A stretch of DNA of 64,000 bases from UMGS1251 sp036666555 (GCA_036666555.1 JAVWVS010000012.1:1-64000), one strand, 5' to 3'; numbered from the stretch's first letter, positions 9,321 through 18,747 are shown. The notes: generated by a model from the sequence alone, not told the origin. Numbers and translations: made by a program.

Positions 9321-9704
9321 TTACCATGCAGTTGCCGATGGTACTGCACTATCGATTAATGTAAAATCAATCATTTGAAAATCTTCATACACTTCTGGTT
9401 TATATAGATCTGATTTAAACTGAAACTTTTTGCATGCCTGCATTGCATTCTCTATTAATTCTACGGACTGTATGTCAAGCTTGTCCGGTTCCTTTGAAAT
9501 CATCACGGATTTATATGGTGTTTCATTAGGTTTTACACTGCCCGAAAGTGGGTGTGACAGCAATTGATGATTTTTATAGATGTAATTTCTTACCATTTTT
9601 AATATTTCTTCATAAGAAATATCCTGATATTCTACTGTATGAATCTCCCCTAATTTTTCTTGTACCAGAGGATTGTTAGTTATAATCTTAAATTTTTCTT
9701 TCAT
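9321..9704 (-). CDS. grdX: GrdX family protein
   Basis: A 127-residue soluble protein with the GrdX pattern (N-terminal IITNNPLV, central repeated basic/hydrophobic segments), found at the head of glycine reductase operons. Its biochemical role is not established. No catalytic motif or membrane segment was seen. It is the first gene behind the riboswitch terminator and 72 nt before grdE, so it should report riboswitch-controlled transcription directly. Confidence 0.88.
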   Translation of the reverse strand: MKEKFKIITNNPLVQEKLGEIHTVEYQDISYEEILKMVRNYIYKNHQLLSHPLSGSVKPNETPYKSVMISKEPDKLDIQSVELIENAMQACKKFQFKSDLYKPEVYEDFQMIDFTLIDSAVPSATAW

Positions 9705-9717
9705 TTCATTTCCTCAT

Positions 9718-9760
9718 TAAAAAAGGCAGCTCGCACAGACTAAACCGTGCAGCCGCCTTT
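9718..9760 (-). terminator. riboswitch-controlled rho-independent terminator before grdX
   Basis: On the minus strand, AAAGGC plus GCTGCAC pair with GTGC plus AGCTGCCTTT (9722-9738 with 9747-9760, small bulge), followed by a T-run that reaches into the grdX leader. It lies about 35 nt downstream of the glycine aptamer and is its likely expression platform. Confidence 0.8.
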
Positions 9761-9794
9761 CTGTTTATTGTCATCATACTCAATATCCAGAATG

Positions 9795-9893
9795 TAGTAC
9801 ACTTTTCGATTCTTTTGCCTGAAAGTTTCACCTGCCAATTGACCGTTGGCTAGGCTTGCATCTTCGGCGGTCCGTATAGACTCTCTCGCGAAA
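9795..9893 (-). promoter_or_regulatory. glycine riboswitch aptamer
   Basis: On the minus strand the conserved glycine aptamer elements appear in order: GAGAGAG (9881-9887), CCGAAGATGCAAGC (9854-9867) and CTTTCAGGCAAAAGAATC (9808-9825). Only one full aptamer is visible, followed by the terminator before grdX. It sits directly after the symporter gene. Glycine binding would be expected to switch on the reductase operon. An Rfam RF00504 covariance-model hit would settle the call. Confidence 0.9.
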
Positions 9894-9933
9894 AATATCA
9901 CCCTACTTATATTAAATTGTTCATTTTGTTTTA

Positions 9934-11316
9934 TTATTTTTTTACTTTCTTTACCTTGAAGTTATTCTGGAAATCATCATGCACTTCTTTGACCGTCTTA
10001 CTCAAGAACAACAAGCCAATAATATTCGGAAGAACCATCATACTGTTAAAGCAATCTGCCATATTCCATACCAAATCTACTTTTGCAAGAGATCCTAATA
10101 CCACACAGACACAAACTAAAACAACATAAATCTTAACTGCTTTTGCTCCAAATAAGTATTTCACATTCGCTTCTCCAAAGAAGTACCAACCGATAATCGT
10201 TGAAAATGCGAAGAAGAACATACAAATTGCAATAAATATCGTTCCAAACCTACCAAAGACAGATGAGAACCCTGCTTGTGTAAGTGCTGTTCCTGTAAGT
10301 GATCCATCTGGTGTTACGGAACGTGTAGTAATAATAACAAGTGCTGTCAATGTCAAAATAACAAATGTATCAATAAATACACCAATCATTGCTACAAATC
10401 CTTGTTCTGCTGGATGTTTTACCTTTGCAATTGCATGTGCATGAGGTGTAGAACCCATACCAGCTTCATTTGAGAACAATCCACGAGCAACACCTTTTTG
10501 CATTGCTTTTTGAATCGTTGCTCCAAGTACTCCACCACCAATTGCTTGTGGTGCAAATGCTCCAACAAAAATTTCTTTAAATGCCAATGGAAGATTCTGA
10601 ATATTGGCACCAATTACAATTAAAGAACCAATGATATAAAATAATGCCATAATTGGTACTAATTTTTCTGTAACAGATGCAATTCTTTTGATTCCACCTG
10701 CAAATATCATAAAAGAAAGAATCGCAATAACCACACCCACAATTGCTGGATTAATGCCAAATGCCATGTTAAACGCATCGCCAATAGAATTAGACTGTAC
10801 TGCATTTCCCATGAAACCAAGTGCAAAAATAATTAAAACTGCAAAAATTCCTGCAAGTATTTTTCCAAACATATTATCATGGAAAGCTGCTCTTATGTAG
10901 TAAACTGGTCCACCGGTTACGATTCCGTCTGCTCCTACTTTTTTATATTTCTGTGCCATCAATGCTTCGGCATAAATAGTAGCCATTCCGAAAAATGCAC
11001 TAATCCACATCCAGAAGATTGCTCCTGGCCCACCAACTGCAATAGCTGTAGCGGCTCCCGCCAAGTTACCTGTTCCTACCTGTGCCGCAATGGCTGTAGC
11101 CAATGCCTGGAAAGATGACATTCCATCATCACCCGCTGCGCCCTCTTTTTTGAATAGACCACCAAAAGTTCGCTTCCAGCCTTCTCCAAATCCTCTAATC
11201 TGGACAAAGTTCAATCTGACGGTAAACCAAATACCTGCACCCACTAGTACGAAGATTAACAAATAACTAGTCAGGAAATCATTTACCTGTAATACAATAC
11301 TTTCCAACGTTGCCAA
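9934..11316 (-). CDS. sodium:alanine/glycine symporter (AGCS family)
   Basis: A 460-residue membrane carrier with about eleven transmembrane segments and the AGCS signature around GTGNLAGAATAIAVGGPGA. It imports small neutral amino acids with Na+. The preferred start is a TTG at 11316 (MATLESIV) because GAGGGG lies 6 nt upstream and the next 24 codons upstream are an unlikely Glu/Arg-rich run (ATG at 11388). It lies immediately before the glycine riboswitch, so glycine supply for the reductase is the obvious job, although alanine uptake is also possible. Confidence 0.88.
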   Translation of the reverse strand: MATLESIVLQVNDFLTSYLLIFVLVGAGIWFTVRLNFVQIRGFGEGWKRTFGGLFKKEGAAGDDGMSSFQALATAIAAQVGTGNLAGAATAIAVGGPGAIFWMWISAFFGMATIYAEALMAQKYKKVGADGIVTGGPVYYIRAAFHDNMFGKILAGIFAVLIIFALGFMGNAVQSNSIGDAFNMAFGINPAIVGVVIAILSFMIFAGGIKRIASVTEKLVPIMALFYIIGSLIVIGANIQNLPLAFKEIFVGAFAPQAIGGGVLGATIQKAMQKGVARGLFSNEAGMGSTPHAHAIAKVKHPAEQGFVAMIGVFIDTFVILTLTALVIITTRSVTPDGSLTGTALTQAGFSSVFGRFGTIFIAICMFFFAFSTIIGWYFFGEANVKYLFGAKAVKIYVVLVCVCVVLGSLAKVDLVWNMADCFNSMMVLPNIIGLLFLSKTVKEVHDDFQNNFKVKKVKK

Positions 11317-11402
11317 TTCTAACCCCTCGCTTTCTTCTCTCTTTTCTCTCTCTTCTCTCTTAGCGATATAGATATTTCCTATATACATTATTCGCTAGCT
11401 CT

Positions 11403-11431
11403 ATAATATAATACTTTTATAGTTAATTCAA
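11403..11431 (-). promoter_or_regulatory. sigma-A-type promoter for the symporter gene
   Basis: On the minus strand TTGAAT (11426-11431) and TATTAT (11403-11408) are spaced by 17 nt. The leader to the start codon includes a purine-rich GA-repeat tract (about 11327-11358). The remaining 11432-11607 is AT-rich and shows no gene. Confidence 0.55.
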
Positions 11432-11607
11432 CCTTTTTATACACATGTTCTAAATTTTGGCACTTTTTTCCTTTTTAGATTTCTTTTTTTGTCAAATTGT
11501 TATATATATAACAATTTTTTTTGTTACTTTACTCTAGTAATTGTGCTTATTATTCTCCTGTTTTTTATGCACTATTTTTTTTAAAAAACAAAAAAAACGT
11601 CAATATG

Positions 11608-12003
11608 CTATTCTTTTGACTGATACAGTCCCCACAGATATAAAAGTGGTAAAATGAGTCCAATAATAAGTGAAGTCCACGTAAGTGCCGTCATTGCGAT
11701 TCCGGAAATAAAGAGAGAAATAATATCAATCACAACATATACAATCATCAGAATTAATGCTGGTTTATATGCTTTCCCTTTGACTCCTAAAATACCACAG
11801 ATTACCATAAGCAACGCACTGCATAACCCAATAGCCAGATTCAGTGGTGTATAAGCTGCTTTAATCACAGTCATATCCACTCCCTGCATATCTTTTAGAC
11901 TCTGCACTCCAACATAACCAATGATGGAACTGACAACCGAAAGCGCCCCAAAAATAATCAAAATAACAGATACCACTTTTAACAATTTGTTTGGTTTAAA
12001 CAT
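11608..12003 (-). CDS. small four-helix membrane protein, unknown function
   Basis: A 131-residue protein with four predicted membrane helices (about residues 10-32, 45-70, 78-98, 103-127) and short loops. I do not recognise a family with confidence. The ATG is preceded by AGGAGGAAT. It follows the ABC permease gene by 66 nt on the same strand, so it probably belongs to the efflux operon as an accessory membrane protein. Confidence 0.6.
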   Translation of the reverse strand: MFKPNKLLKVVSVILIIFGALSVVSSIIGYVGVQSLKDMQGVDMTVIKAAYTPLNLAIGLCSALLMVICGILGVKGKAYKPALILMIVYVVIDIISLFISGIAMTALTWTSLIIGLILPLLYLWGLYQSKE

Positions 12004-12069
12004 AATGATTCCTCCTCTTTCTCTTCTTTTAAGTTTACAATATTTTCATAAAATTCCATGTATATTTTA

Positions 12070-13308
12070 CTACAATTGACGCAATGCGTCAATTGGACTC
12101 ATTTTGGCCGCTTTTCTGGCAGGATAAATACCAAATAAGATCCCCACCCCACAGGAGAAACAAGTTGCTATAACAATGACGCCTGGTGACAATTTCGCTG
12201 ACATCCCACCAATTTTCATAGCAGAAATCAAACCTGCAAGACCTGCCCCAAGCAAAATGCCAATCACGCCGCCTATGCCGGATATAATTGCGGACTCGCA
12301 CAAAAACTGTGCAACAATGGAGGACGTCTTCGCTCCCAAAGCTTTTCTGATTCCGATTTCTCTCGTTCGTTCCGTCACTGATACCAACATAATATTCATA
12401 ACACCGATGCCACCGACTAAAAGTGAAATGCCCGCAACGAATGCAATAAATGCAGTCACTGTATCCATGATACTTCCCATATATTTAGTCATTTCTTCCA
12501 TACCACCTTGCTTTATAAATAAATTCTTCCCTTCATTGGTGTGTCTGGCATTCAAAGTTTGTATCACTGATTTTGTAACTGCATTGATTTTTGATGGTTC
12601 TGTTGGATAAATCATCACATTGGAAAACTTATCCGTTTTATTTCCAAATGCTTCCGACAAGGTATAAGGCATCTCCAAATACAATGGCATACTCATTCCA
12701 AACATTTTCGTAGACTCTTCCATGGATTTTTGATACTCCGCATCCACGTCACGAACTCCGATGATTCTCGAGTTATGAATGGTACCGTCCACATTTAGTT
12801 CCAAATCCATTCCCACCACATCAGACGTTCCAAACAAGTATGCGGCGCTTGCTTTATCAATCACACACACCGGCTCCGCATTGGCTACATCTTCCTCCGT
12901 AAAATATCTTCCACTGCTGACTTTTAATTGATTGGGATCAAATTCTGCATCCGGTGACGTCAATGTAATGTTTATCTGAAAATCACCTTTTCTGGTGGAA
13001 ACTGCTCCCATTGCAGAAGTGGTGACCACCACCCCTTTCACTTTGTCTCCAAGTCGATCATGAAGTGCCTTAATATCATCCTCGGTAATGATTTCGGTAT
13101 TGGTAGTCTCTTTATCATTCACTATAATATTTACATTTTTAATTTCGCTTTGAGACATCACATCCGCTTTTAACCCGCTTCCGATAGAAACGACAGTAAT
13201 TACGGAAGAAATTCCTATAATGATTCCAAGCATAGTCAAAAAGGAACGTCCCTTGTTGGAGCGAATACTATATAAAGCCATCTTTACATATTCTAAAAAC
13301 TGTCCCAT
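12070..13308 (-). CDS. ABC transporter permease, MacB/FtsX type
   Basis: A 412-residue permease with the MacB-like layout: one N-terminal helix (SNKGRSFLTMLGIIIGISSVI), a large extracytoplasmic domain (about residues 45-280), then three C-terminal helices of the FtsX domain with the conserved VTERTREIGIRKALGA segment. Together with the ATPase and the HlyD-like adaptor upstream it forms an export system. The substrate (peptide, antibiotic or lipid) cannot be inferred. Confidence 0.88.
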   Translation of the reverse strand: MGQFLEYVKMALYSIRSNKGRSFLTMLGIIIGISSVITVVSIGSGLKADVMSQSEIKNVNIIVNDKETTNTEIITEDDIKALHDRLGDKVKGVVVTTSAMGAVSTRKGDFQINITLTSPDAEFDPNQLKVSSGRYFTEEDVANAEPVCVIDKASAAYLFGTSDVVGMDLELNVDGTIHNSRIIGVRDVDAEYQKSMEESTKMFGMSMPLYLEMPYTLSEAFGNKTDKFSNVMIYPTEPSKINAVTKSVIQTLNARHTNEGKNLFIKQGGMEEMTKYMGSIMDTVTAFIAFVAGISLLVGGIGVMNIMLVSVTERTREIGIRKALGAKTSSIVAQFLCESAIISGIGGVIGILLGAGLAGLISAMKIGGMSAKLSPGVIVIATCFSCGVGILFGIYPARKAAKMSPIDALRQL

Positions 13309-13325
13309 AAGCCGACCTCTTTCCT

Positions 13326-15044
13326 TTACTTACTTCCCGTCTTTCCCGCTGCAGTTGCCTTCATTCCTTCTTTGACCGTACTTGAGGTGTCAGAAACCAC
13401 TTGGTCCCCTTCTTTTAATCCACTTTTTACTTCCACATCATTATTTGATGCAATCCCAAGTTCCACATTCTGCTTTTTCACAACACCATTTTTGATTACA
13501 TACACAAAATCTCCATTGGTTGCTGTATTGACTACTTCATTAGATATCATCAGTACATTCTTGGCTTCTGCCACATTTAATTTTGCTTTTGCAGTGACAC
13601 CAATGATAATACTGTCATCCGGATTGTCAATATGTATTTTTGCTCCAATCACCGGATTTCCTTTGGCATTGGCAAGTGCTATTTTGTCTACGGATGACAA
13701 GGTTCCTTTATACGTCTTTTGCCCAATGGTAATCGTCGCTTTATTTCCCACGATCAGCTTGTCAAAATCCCCCGAAGGAATTGCTAATTTAAGATTTAAG
13801 CTCTTATTATTGACCAAGGTAAACAGTTCCCCGCCTTGTGCCATACTGGTGCCTGCAATGGCTTTGACATCTGAAACCACCCCGTCAAATTCCGCCTTGA
13901 TTCCATTGCGTCCTTTTTGTAACAATTCTTCTACACTTAATAAGGATAATTCTGCCAAATTTTCCGAGATTGCCATTCCTTTTTTCGCTCCGCTAGTCAT
14001 TCCGGTGTCCGGCGTAGCGGGTAAGTTTTGGTTCTGCAACGCATTTAATGCAGCTGATAAGGAATCCACCTGTGCTTGCGCCTCCGCTATTTTGCCTGCC
14101 GCATCTCCACCTGCTACCACTTTACGTGGTGTTAACTGTGCTGTAAACTGAGCAATCTCTCCCGGTAATATTTTCTGCATCCGATCATTATTGGCCGTCC
14201 ACTTTTGACCCAATTCCCATTCCGATATCACTGTTCCATCCGGATTCTTAGGTGGATTCGTACTATTATAACTTTTTATAAGTATATTTAAATTTTCCAT
14301 TTCTATTTTTAGATTTTCAATTTCTTTTTTCCTGGTGTCAATTTCCGCCTGAATTGGTGCATTCTGTTCATCTATTTTTTTATTATCAGCCACGATCTGC
14401 GCATTTACTGCGTTTTCATTTTTTGCCTGTGCCTGTAGCTCCGCCACTTGATTCTGCGCCGCATTTAATTGATTGGCCGTACTTTCCATCTGTGCATTTA
14501 ACTGATTTACTGCATCTGCCTGTGCCTGTGCTGCTGAATTAGCCGCTTTTGCATCTTGCTCTAGTGAACTCTGGTTCGATGCCTGTGTGGACTGCAAATT
14601 CAAGCTGGATTCTGTATTGTTTTTTTCCAGGTCTTTCAAATCAAATGTAATCAGCATATCACCCGTTTTAACAGCATTCCCTACCTTTGCATTACAGTTT
14701 GCTACCGGTGCAGTCACCGGAGAATAAAATATCTTGGTATGTTCGCTTTCCAATAATCCGGAAGTATTATAAATTTCCTTTACATCTCCCTTTTTTACTT
14801 TTGTTACTTGCAGTTGCGTCACTGCCTTTTTACTGGGACCGCCCAATTTGGAAGCACCAAAAGCCACCAAAAGGAGTACTGCTATAATCGGTATAATGAC
14901 CCAGCCGGGAAGTTTCTTTTTCTTTGGTTTTATCTCCTCTTGATTTTCCTTTTCAAAATCTTCCATATCCGCATTTTGTGCATTTTTTTGCACCTCTTCT
15001 GTTACTAATTCTTCGGCTTCTTGATTTTTCTTTTTTCCAAACAT
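13326..15044 (-). CDS. HlyD/RND-type membrane fusion (adaptor) protein
   Basis: A 572-residue adaptor: charged cytoplasmic N-terminus rich in Glu/Lys, one membrane anchor at about residues 47-66, a lipoyl/barrel-sandwich half motif, a long Gln/Ala-rich coiled coil (about 145-345), then beta-barrel and membrane-proximal domains. In Gram-positive bacteria such proteins pair with MacB-type permeases. It lies between the ATPase and permease genes with gaps of 15-17 nt. The coiled coil is long for the family. Confidence 0.85.
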   Translation of the reverse strand: MFGKKKNQEAEELVTEEVQKNAQNADMEDFEKENQEEIKPKKKKLPGWVIIPIIAVLLLVAFGASKLGGPSKKAVTQLQVTKVKKGDVKEIYNTSGLLESEHTKIFYSPVTAPVANCNAKVGNAVKTGDMLITFDLKDLEKNNTESSLNLQSTQASNQSSLEQDAKAANSAAQAQADAVNQLNAQMESTANQLNAAQNQVAELQAQAKNENAVNAQIVADNKKIDEQNAPIQAEIDTRKKEIENLKIEMENLNILIKSYNSTNPPKNPDGTVISEWELGQKWTANNDRMQKILPGEIAQFTAQLTPRKVVAGGDAAGKIAEAQAQVDSLSAALNALQNQNLPATPDTGMTSGAKKGMAISENLAELSLLSVEELLQKGRNGIKAEFDGVVSDVKAIAGTSMAQGGELFTLVNNKSLNLKLAIPSGDFDKLIVGNKATITIGQKTYKGTLSSVDKIALANAKGNPVIGAKIHIDNPDDSIIIGVTAKAKLNVAEAKNVLMISNEVVNTATNGDFVYVIKNGVVKKQNVELGIASNNDVEVKSGLKEGDQVVSDTSSTVKEGMKATAAGKTGSK

Positions 15045-15059
15045 CCTTAACCCCTTTCC

Positions 15060-15758
15060 CTACTTTACGCTCTCCTCGTTCAAATAGTCTGCTTCTATTT
15101 TCCCATCTTTAATTCGAATGACTCTTTTTGCCTGTGCTGCAATATCCGCATCATGGGTAATAACAATTACCGTTCTGCCTGCTTGGTGCATGCCTTTTAA
15201 TACCTTCATAATCTCTTCCGTCGAATGAGAATCTAGGTTCCCAGTAGGTTCATCTGCTAATATCACCGGTGGTCTTGCAGCTATGGCACGGGCAACTGCA
15301 ACCCTTTGTTGCTGTCCGCCTGACATTTCAGAAGGTCTATGAGTCATCCGTGTTCCCAGTCCCACCAGCTTCAGCGCATGTTTTGCAGCGTCCCGCCTTG
15401 TCTTTCTGTCAATACCTCTATAAATCAATGGAAGCTCTACATTTCCAATACCATCCAGGTTGGATATCAAATTAAACCCTTGAAAGATAAAACCAATCTC
15501 CTGATTTCGCACATCCGATAATTCATTGTCTTTCATTTCCAACACATTCTTATCATGAAGATAATACTTTCCAGAGGTTGGTACATCCAAACACCCTATC
15601 ATATTCATCAATGTTGATTTTCCGGATCCGGAATGTCCGATAATCGCAACAAATTCTCCCTTGTCAATCTTTAAATTAATTCCATCCAGTGCACGTACTT
15701 CATTTTCTCCCGGATTATATATCTTTCTCATATTTTCTATTCGGATCAAAGCTGACAT
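15060..15758 (-). CDS. ABC transporter ATP-binding protein, MacB/LolD type
   Basis: A 232-residue ATPase with Walker A GHSGSGKS (41-48), Q-loop, signature SGGQQQRVAVARA (about 144-156), Walker B VILADEP and switch His (VITHD). It is the first gene of the three- or four-gene efflux operon and follows a clear promoter. The ribosome site is GGGGGTGAAAGGG, with the ATG at 15758. Confidence 0.93.
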   Translation of the reverse strand: MSALIRIENMRKIYNPGENEVRALDGINLKIDKGEFVAIIGHSGSGKSTLMNMIGCLDVPTSGKYYLHDKNVLEMKDNELSDVRNQEIGFIFQGFNLISNLDGIGNVELPLIYRGIDRKTRRDAAKHALKLVGLGTRMTHRPSEMSGGQQQRVAVARAIAARPPVILADEPTGNLDSHSTEEIMKVLKGMHQAGRTVIVITHDADIAAQAKRVIRIKDGKIEADYLNEESVK

Positions 15759-15819
15759 TCTTCCCTTTCACCCCCTGTATCATTTTTCATATCCCTTTTT
15801 GTACTAATGTGTCGGTACA

Positions 15820-15848
15820 ATTATAGTTTAATTTTTCTCAAATTGCAA
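15820..15848 (-). promoter_or_regulatory. sigma-A-type promoter of the ABC efflux operon
   Basis: On the minus strand TTGCAA (15843-15848) and a perfect TATAAT (15820-15825) are separated by 17 nt, about 55 nt before the ATPase start codon. Confidence 0.7.
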
Positions 15849-15889
15849 CTTCTTTTCCCGATTTGTAAAACTTTCTTCTCAAATAGAAA

Positions 15890-15920
15890 AAGCTCCAACA
15901 GATTTCTCTGTCAGAGCCTC
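15890..15920 (-). terminator. rho-independent terminator after rplQ
   Basis: On the minus strand GGCTCTGACAGA pairs with TCTGTTGGAGC around a short loop, followed by five T. It lies 9 nt after the rplQ stop and closes the ribosomal supercluster. Confidence 0.8.
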
Positions 15921-15928
15921 GCCATTTT

Positions 15929-16465
15929 TTATACTAATTCCAAAAGAACTTCCAGTGCTGCATCGCCTTTACGCTGGCCAATCTTAACGATTCTTGTATA
16001 GCCACCTTTTCGGTCTGCATACTTAGGAGCGATTTCGCTAAATAATTTTTCAACTAAATCCACTTCTTTTGTATTCTTCTTTTTCCCTGTTGCTTCTGTT
16101 GGAACTTCTTTTACAGTATAAAGAACTTTTAACATCTCTCTTCTTGCATGAAGTCTAGATGGTTGATCTTTTTTGATCTTCTTTTCTACTTCATCGTATA
16201 CAGTAACTTTCTTACCATCTACTACTTCTTTGACCCTCTTACCATCTTTATCTTTTTTTGCAACTTTTGCTTTCACAGTTACTTCTTCAAAATTATCTTT
16301 TTCTCTAACTGCTGAAGCAATTAATCCTTCGGCTACTTTACGGATTTCTTTTGCTTTTGCTTCTGTCGTAACAATTTTACCATGATTGATTAATGCTGTT
16401 ACTTGATTTCTGATTAATGCTTTTCTTTGACTGGAAGTTCTTCCAAGTTTTCTATATTTTGCCAT
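15929..16465 (-). CDS. rplQ: 50S ribosomal protein L17 with insertion
   Basis: A 178-residue L17, against about 115-130 in most bacteria. The N-terminal part (MAKYRKLGRTSSQRKALIRN) and C-terminal part (YADRKGGYTRIVKIGQRKGD) are standard. The excess is a Lys/Asp/Val-rich charged insert at about residues 55-100 plus a short one near 115-125. A comparable insert is, to my knowledge, common in Lachnospiraceae L17. Last gene of the supercluster. Confidence 0.95.
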   Translation of the reverse strand: MAKYRKLGRTSSQRKALIRNQVTALINHGKIVTTEAKAKEIRKVAEGLIASAVREKDNFEEVTVKAKVAKKDKDGKRVKEVVDGKKVTVYDEVEKKIKKDQPSRLHARREMLKVLYTVKEVPTEATGKKKNTKEVDLVEKLFSEIAPKYADRKGGYTRIVKIGQRKGDAALEVLLELV

Positions 16466-16569
16466 TTCTTTTCTCCTCTACATTGACATACAGCCATGCT
16501 TCTTCGGACTTACCGACTGTATGCTCCGATCATACTCTTTGGGTTTACTGAGCGGATACTCTCTGGAAC

Positions 16570-16593
16570 CCTCTTGACAAAATCGTCAAGAGG
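16570..16593 (-). other. hairpin in the rpoA-rplQ spacer
   Basis: A perfect 9-bp stem (16570-16578 with 16585-16593) with a six-base loop lies in the 156-nt spacer after rpoA. No T-run follows on the minus strand; it may be an mRNA-processing or regulatory stem for rplQ. Confidence 0.45.
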
Positions 16594-16621
16594 TAGCGCA
16601 AAAATGCTACGCATTTTCGCT

Positions 16622-17581
16622 TCATTCTTCACCCTGGCTTAATTCTAAGCCTAATTCTTTAAGTTTTGCTAATACTTCTTCTAATGACTTACGGCCAAGA
16701 TTACGTACCTTCATCATGTCTTCTGAAGTTCTGTTTGTCAATTCTTCTACCGTATTAATTCCGGCTCTCTTCAAACAGTTATAAGAACGAACAGAAAGTT
16801 CTAACTCATCAATGCTCATTTCCAACACTTTTTCTTTTTCATCATCTTCTTTTTCAATCATAACTTCTGCTGTTTTTGCAACTTCAGATAAGTCGATGAA
16901 TAATTTCAAGTGTTCGTTAAGTACTTTTGCAGCTAAACTTACCGCTTCGTCTGGAAGCAAAGTTCCGGTTGTGTAAACATCCAGTGTTAATTTATCAAAA
17001 TCAGTAATCTGACCTACACGGGTATTTTCTACCATAAGATTTACACGTTCAACAGGAGTGTAAATGGAGTCGATAGAGATGACGCCAATTGGCAATTCAT
17101 CATTCTTATTCTTCTCTGCGCTTACATAGCCTCTGCCCTTTGAAATCGTTAATTCCATGTATAACTTACTATCTGTACCACCATTTAATGTGGCAATAAC
17201 CGTTTCCGGATTCATAATTTCAATATCCGGATCTACTTGGATATCTGCTCCGGTTACAACACCTTCACCTTCAAATTCTATATAAGCCGTCTTCGGTTCA
17301 TCTGTTTCTGAAGTGTTTTTGATAGCCAGTGATTTAAGATTCATAATAATCTCTGTGACGTCTTCTTTTACACCCGGGATGGAACTGAATTCATGCAAAA
17401 CCCCATCGATCTTCACCTGGCTGATTGCAGCTCCCGGTAATGAAGAAAGCATAATTCTTCTCAGGGAGTTTCCAAGTGTTGTACCGTAACCTCTTTCCAG
17501 AGGCTCTACAACGAATCTTCCATATTTTTTATCATCTGAAATCTCTGTAATTTCAATATTAGGTTTATTAAAATCAAACAC
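16622..17581 (-). CDS. rpoA: DNA-directed RNA polymerase subunit alpha
   Basis: A 319-residue alpha subunit: N-terminal dimerisation/assembly domain (about 1-230, with GYGTTLGNSLRRIMLSS) and C-terminal domain (about 250-319, LELSVRSYNCLKRAGINTVEEL) that contacts UP elements and activators. The start is a GTG at 17581 behind AAGGAGG. It follows rpsD as in other Bacillota. Confidence 0.98.
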   Translation of the reverse strand: MFDFNKPNIEITEISDDKKYGRFVVEPLERGYGTTLGNSLRRIMLSSLPGAAISQVKIDGVLHEFSSIPGVKEDVTEIIMNLKSLAIKNTSETDEPKTAYIEFEGEGVVTGADIQVDPDIEIMNPETVIATLNGGTDSKLYMELTISKGRGYVSAEKNKNDELPIGVISIDSIYTPVERVNLMVENTRVGQITDFDKLTLDVYTTGTLLPDEAVSLAAKVLNEHLKLFIDLSEVAKTAEVMIEKEDDEKEKVLEMSIDELELSVRSYNCLKRAGINTVEELTNRTSEDMMKVRNLGRKSLEEVLAKLKELGLELSQGEE

Positions 17582-17644
17582 TACAAAGTCCCTCCTTATG
17601 GGTTAATCAAATATCGAGGGTGAATCGTCTAAATAAGCTTACGC

Positions 17645-18238
17645 CTATTTAGAATACAATTCAACAATCAACATTTCGTCTACAGGAACATCAATCACTT
17701 CTCTTAATGGAAGCTCTTTTACAGTACCTTTTAAGTTTTCTGCATCAACATCCAACCATTCTGGTACCATTCTTCCGCCTGTAACTTCTACGATATCTTT
17801 GTATCTTTGAGAATCTTTGTGCTTTTCTCTGATTTCAACAACATCTCCTGCATGAACTAAGAAAGATGGAATATTTACTTGCTTTCCATTTACCATTACA
17901 TGCTTATGATCAACGATTTGTCTTGCTTCACGTCTTGTTCTTGCAAATCCCATACGGAAAATAACATTATCTAATCTGGATTCTAACAGAATCATCAGAT
18001 TTTCACCTGTCAAACCGCTTAATTGTTTTGCTTTTTTGTAATAATTTCTAAAAGGTTTTTCTAATACGCCATAGACAAATTTCGCTTTTTGTTTTTCACG
18101 TAACTGAAGACCATACTCGCTCATTTTTCTATTTGCTCTTTTTAATTGTCTGTTAGACTTTTTATCAATTCCTAAAAAAACCGGGTCCATACCGAGTGAC
18201 CTGCATCTTTTAAGAACTGGAACTCTATCTACTGCCAT
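17645..18238 (-). CDS. rpsD: 30S ribosomal protein S4
   Basis: A 197-residue S4 with the S4 RNA-binding domain (about residues 88-150). The N-terminus MAVDRVPVLKRCRSLGMDP lacks the zinc-binding cysteine set of the C+ type, so this is the zinc-free form. It lies between rpsK and rpoA. Confidence 0.97.
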   Translation of the reverse strand: MAVDRVPVLKRCRSLGMDPVFLGIDKKSNRQLKRANRKMSEYGLQLREKQKAKFVYGVLEKPFRNYYKKAKQLSGLTGENLMILLESRLDNVIFRMGFARTRREARQIVDHKHVMVNGKQVNIPSFLVHAGDVVEIREKHKDSQRYKDIVEVTGGRMVPEWLDVDAENLKGTVKELPLREVIDVPVDEMLIVELYSK

Positions 18239-18325
18239 GTTCTTTCATCCTCCTATAATACAGCGGATATTATAATCCGCTCGCTACTTGCTCACACTGT
18301 ATCCTTGCATACTGCAATAGGTACA

Positions 18326-18721
18326 CTATACTCTTCTACGTTTTGGTGGGCGGCATCCGTTATGTGGTACCGGTGTCACGTCTCTGATGCTTGTTACATC
18401 AATTCCGCATGCCTGTAATGCACGAATCGCTGCTTCTCTTCCTGATCCCGGTCCTTTAACCATAACGTCTACTGATTTAAGACCATGTGGTAATGCTGCC
18501 TTAGCTGCTGTTTCAGCTGCCATTTGCGCTGCATAAGGAGTAGATTTCCTTGAACCTCTAAATCCCAGACCACCAGCACTTGCCCATGATAATGCGTTAC
18601 CCTGAGCGTCAGTCAATGTTACGATTGTATTATTGAATGATGATTGGATATGTGCCTGTCCGTGTTCAACGTTTTTCTTGATACGCTTTTTTGTCACTTT
18701 TTTTGTAACTTTCTTAGCCAT
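18326..18721 (-). CDS. rpsK: 30S ribosomal protein S11
   Basis: A 131-residue S11 of usual length, with the conserved C-terminus DVTPVPHNGCRPPKRRRV. The Lys-rich N-terminal extension is common in Bacillota. It follows rpsM by 26 nt. Confidence 0.97.
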   Translation of the reverse strand: MAKKVTKKVTKKRIKKNVEHGQAHIQSSFNNTIVTLTDAQGNALSWASAGGLGFRGSRKSTPYAAQMAAETAAKAALPHGLKSVDVMVKGPGSGREAAIRALQACGIDVTSIRDVTPVPHNGCRPPKRRRV

Positions 18722-18747
18722 TTAAACTAACCTACTTTCTTGAATTT

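Noticed and set aside
13372..14151. 259-residue plus-strand frame opposite the HlyD-like gene
   Set aside because: Shadow of a real gene; low-complexity Thr/Ser/Pro composition and no start signal.
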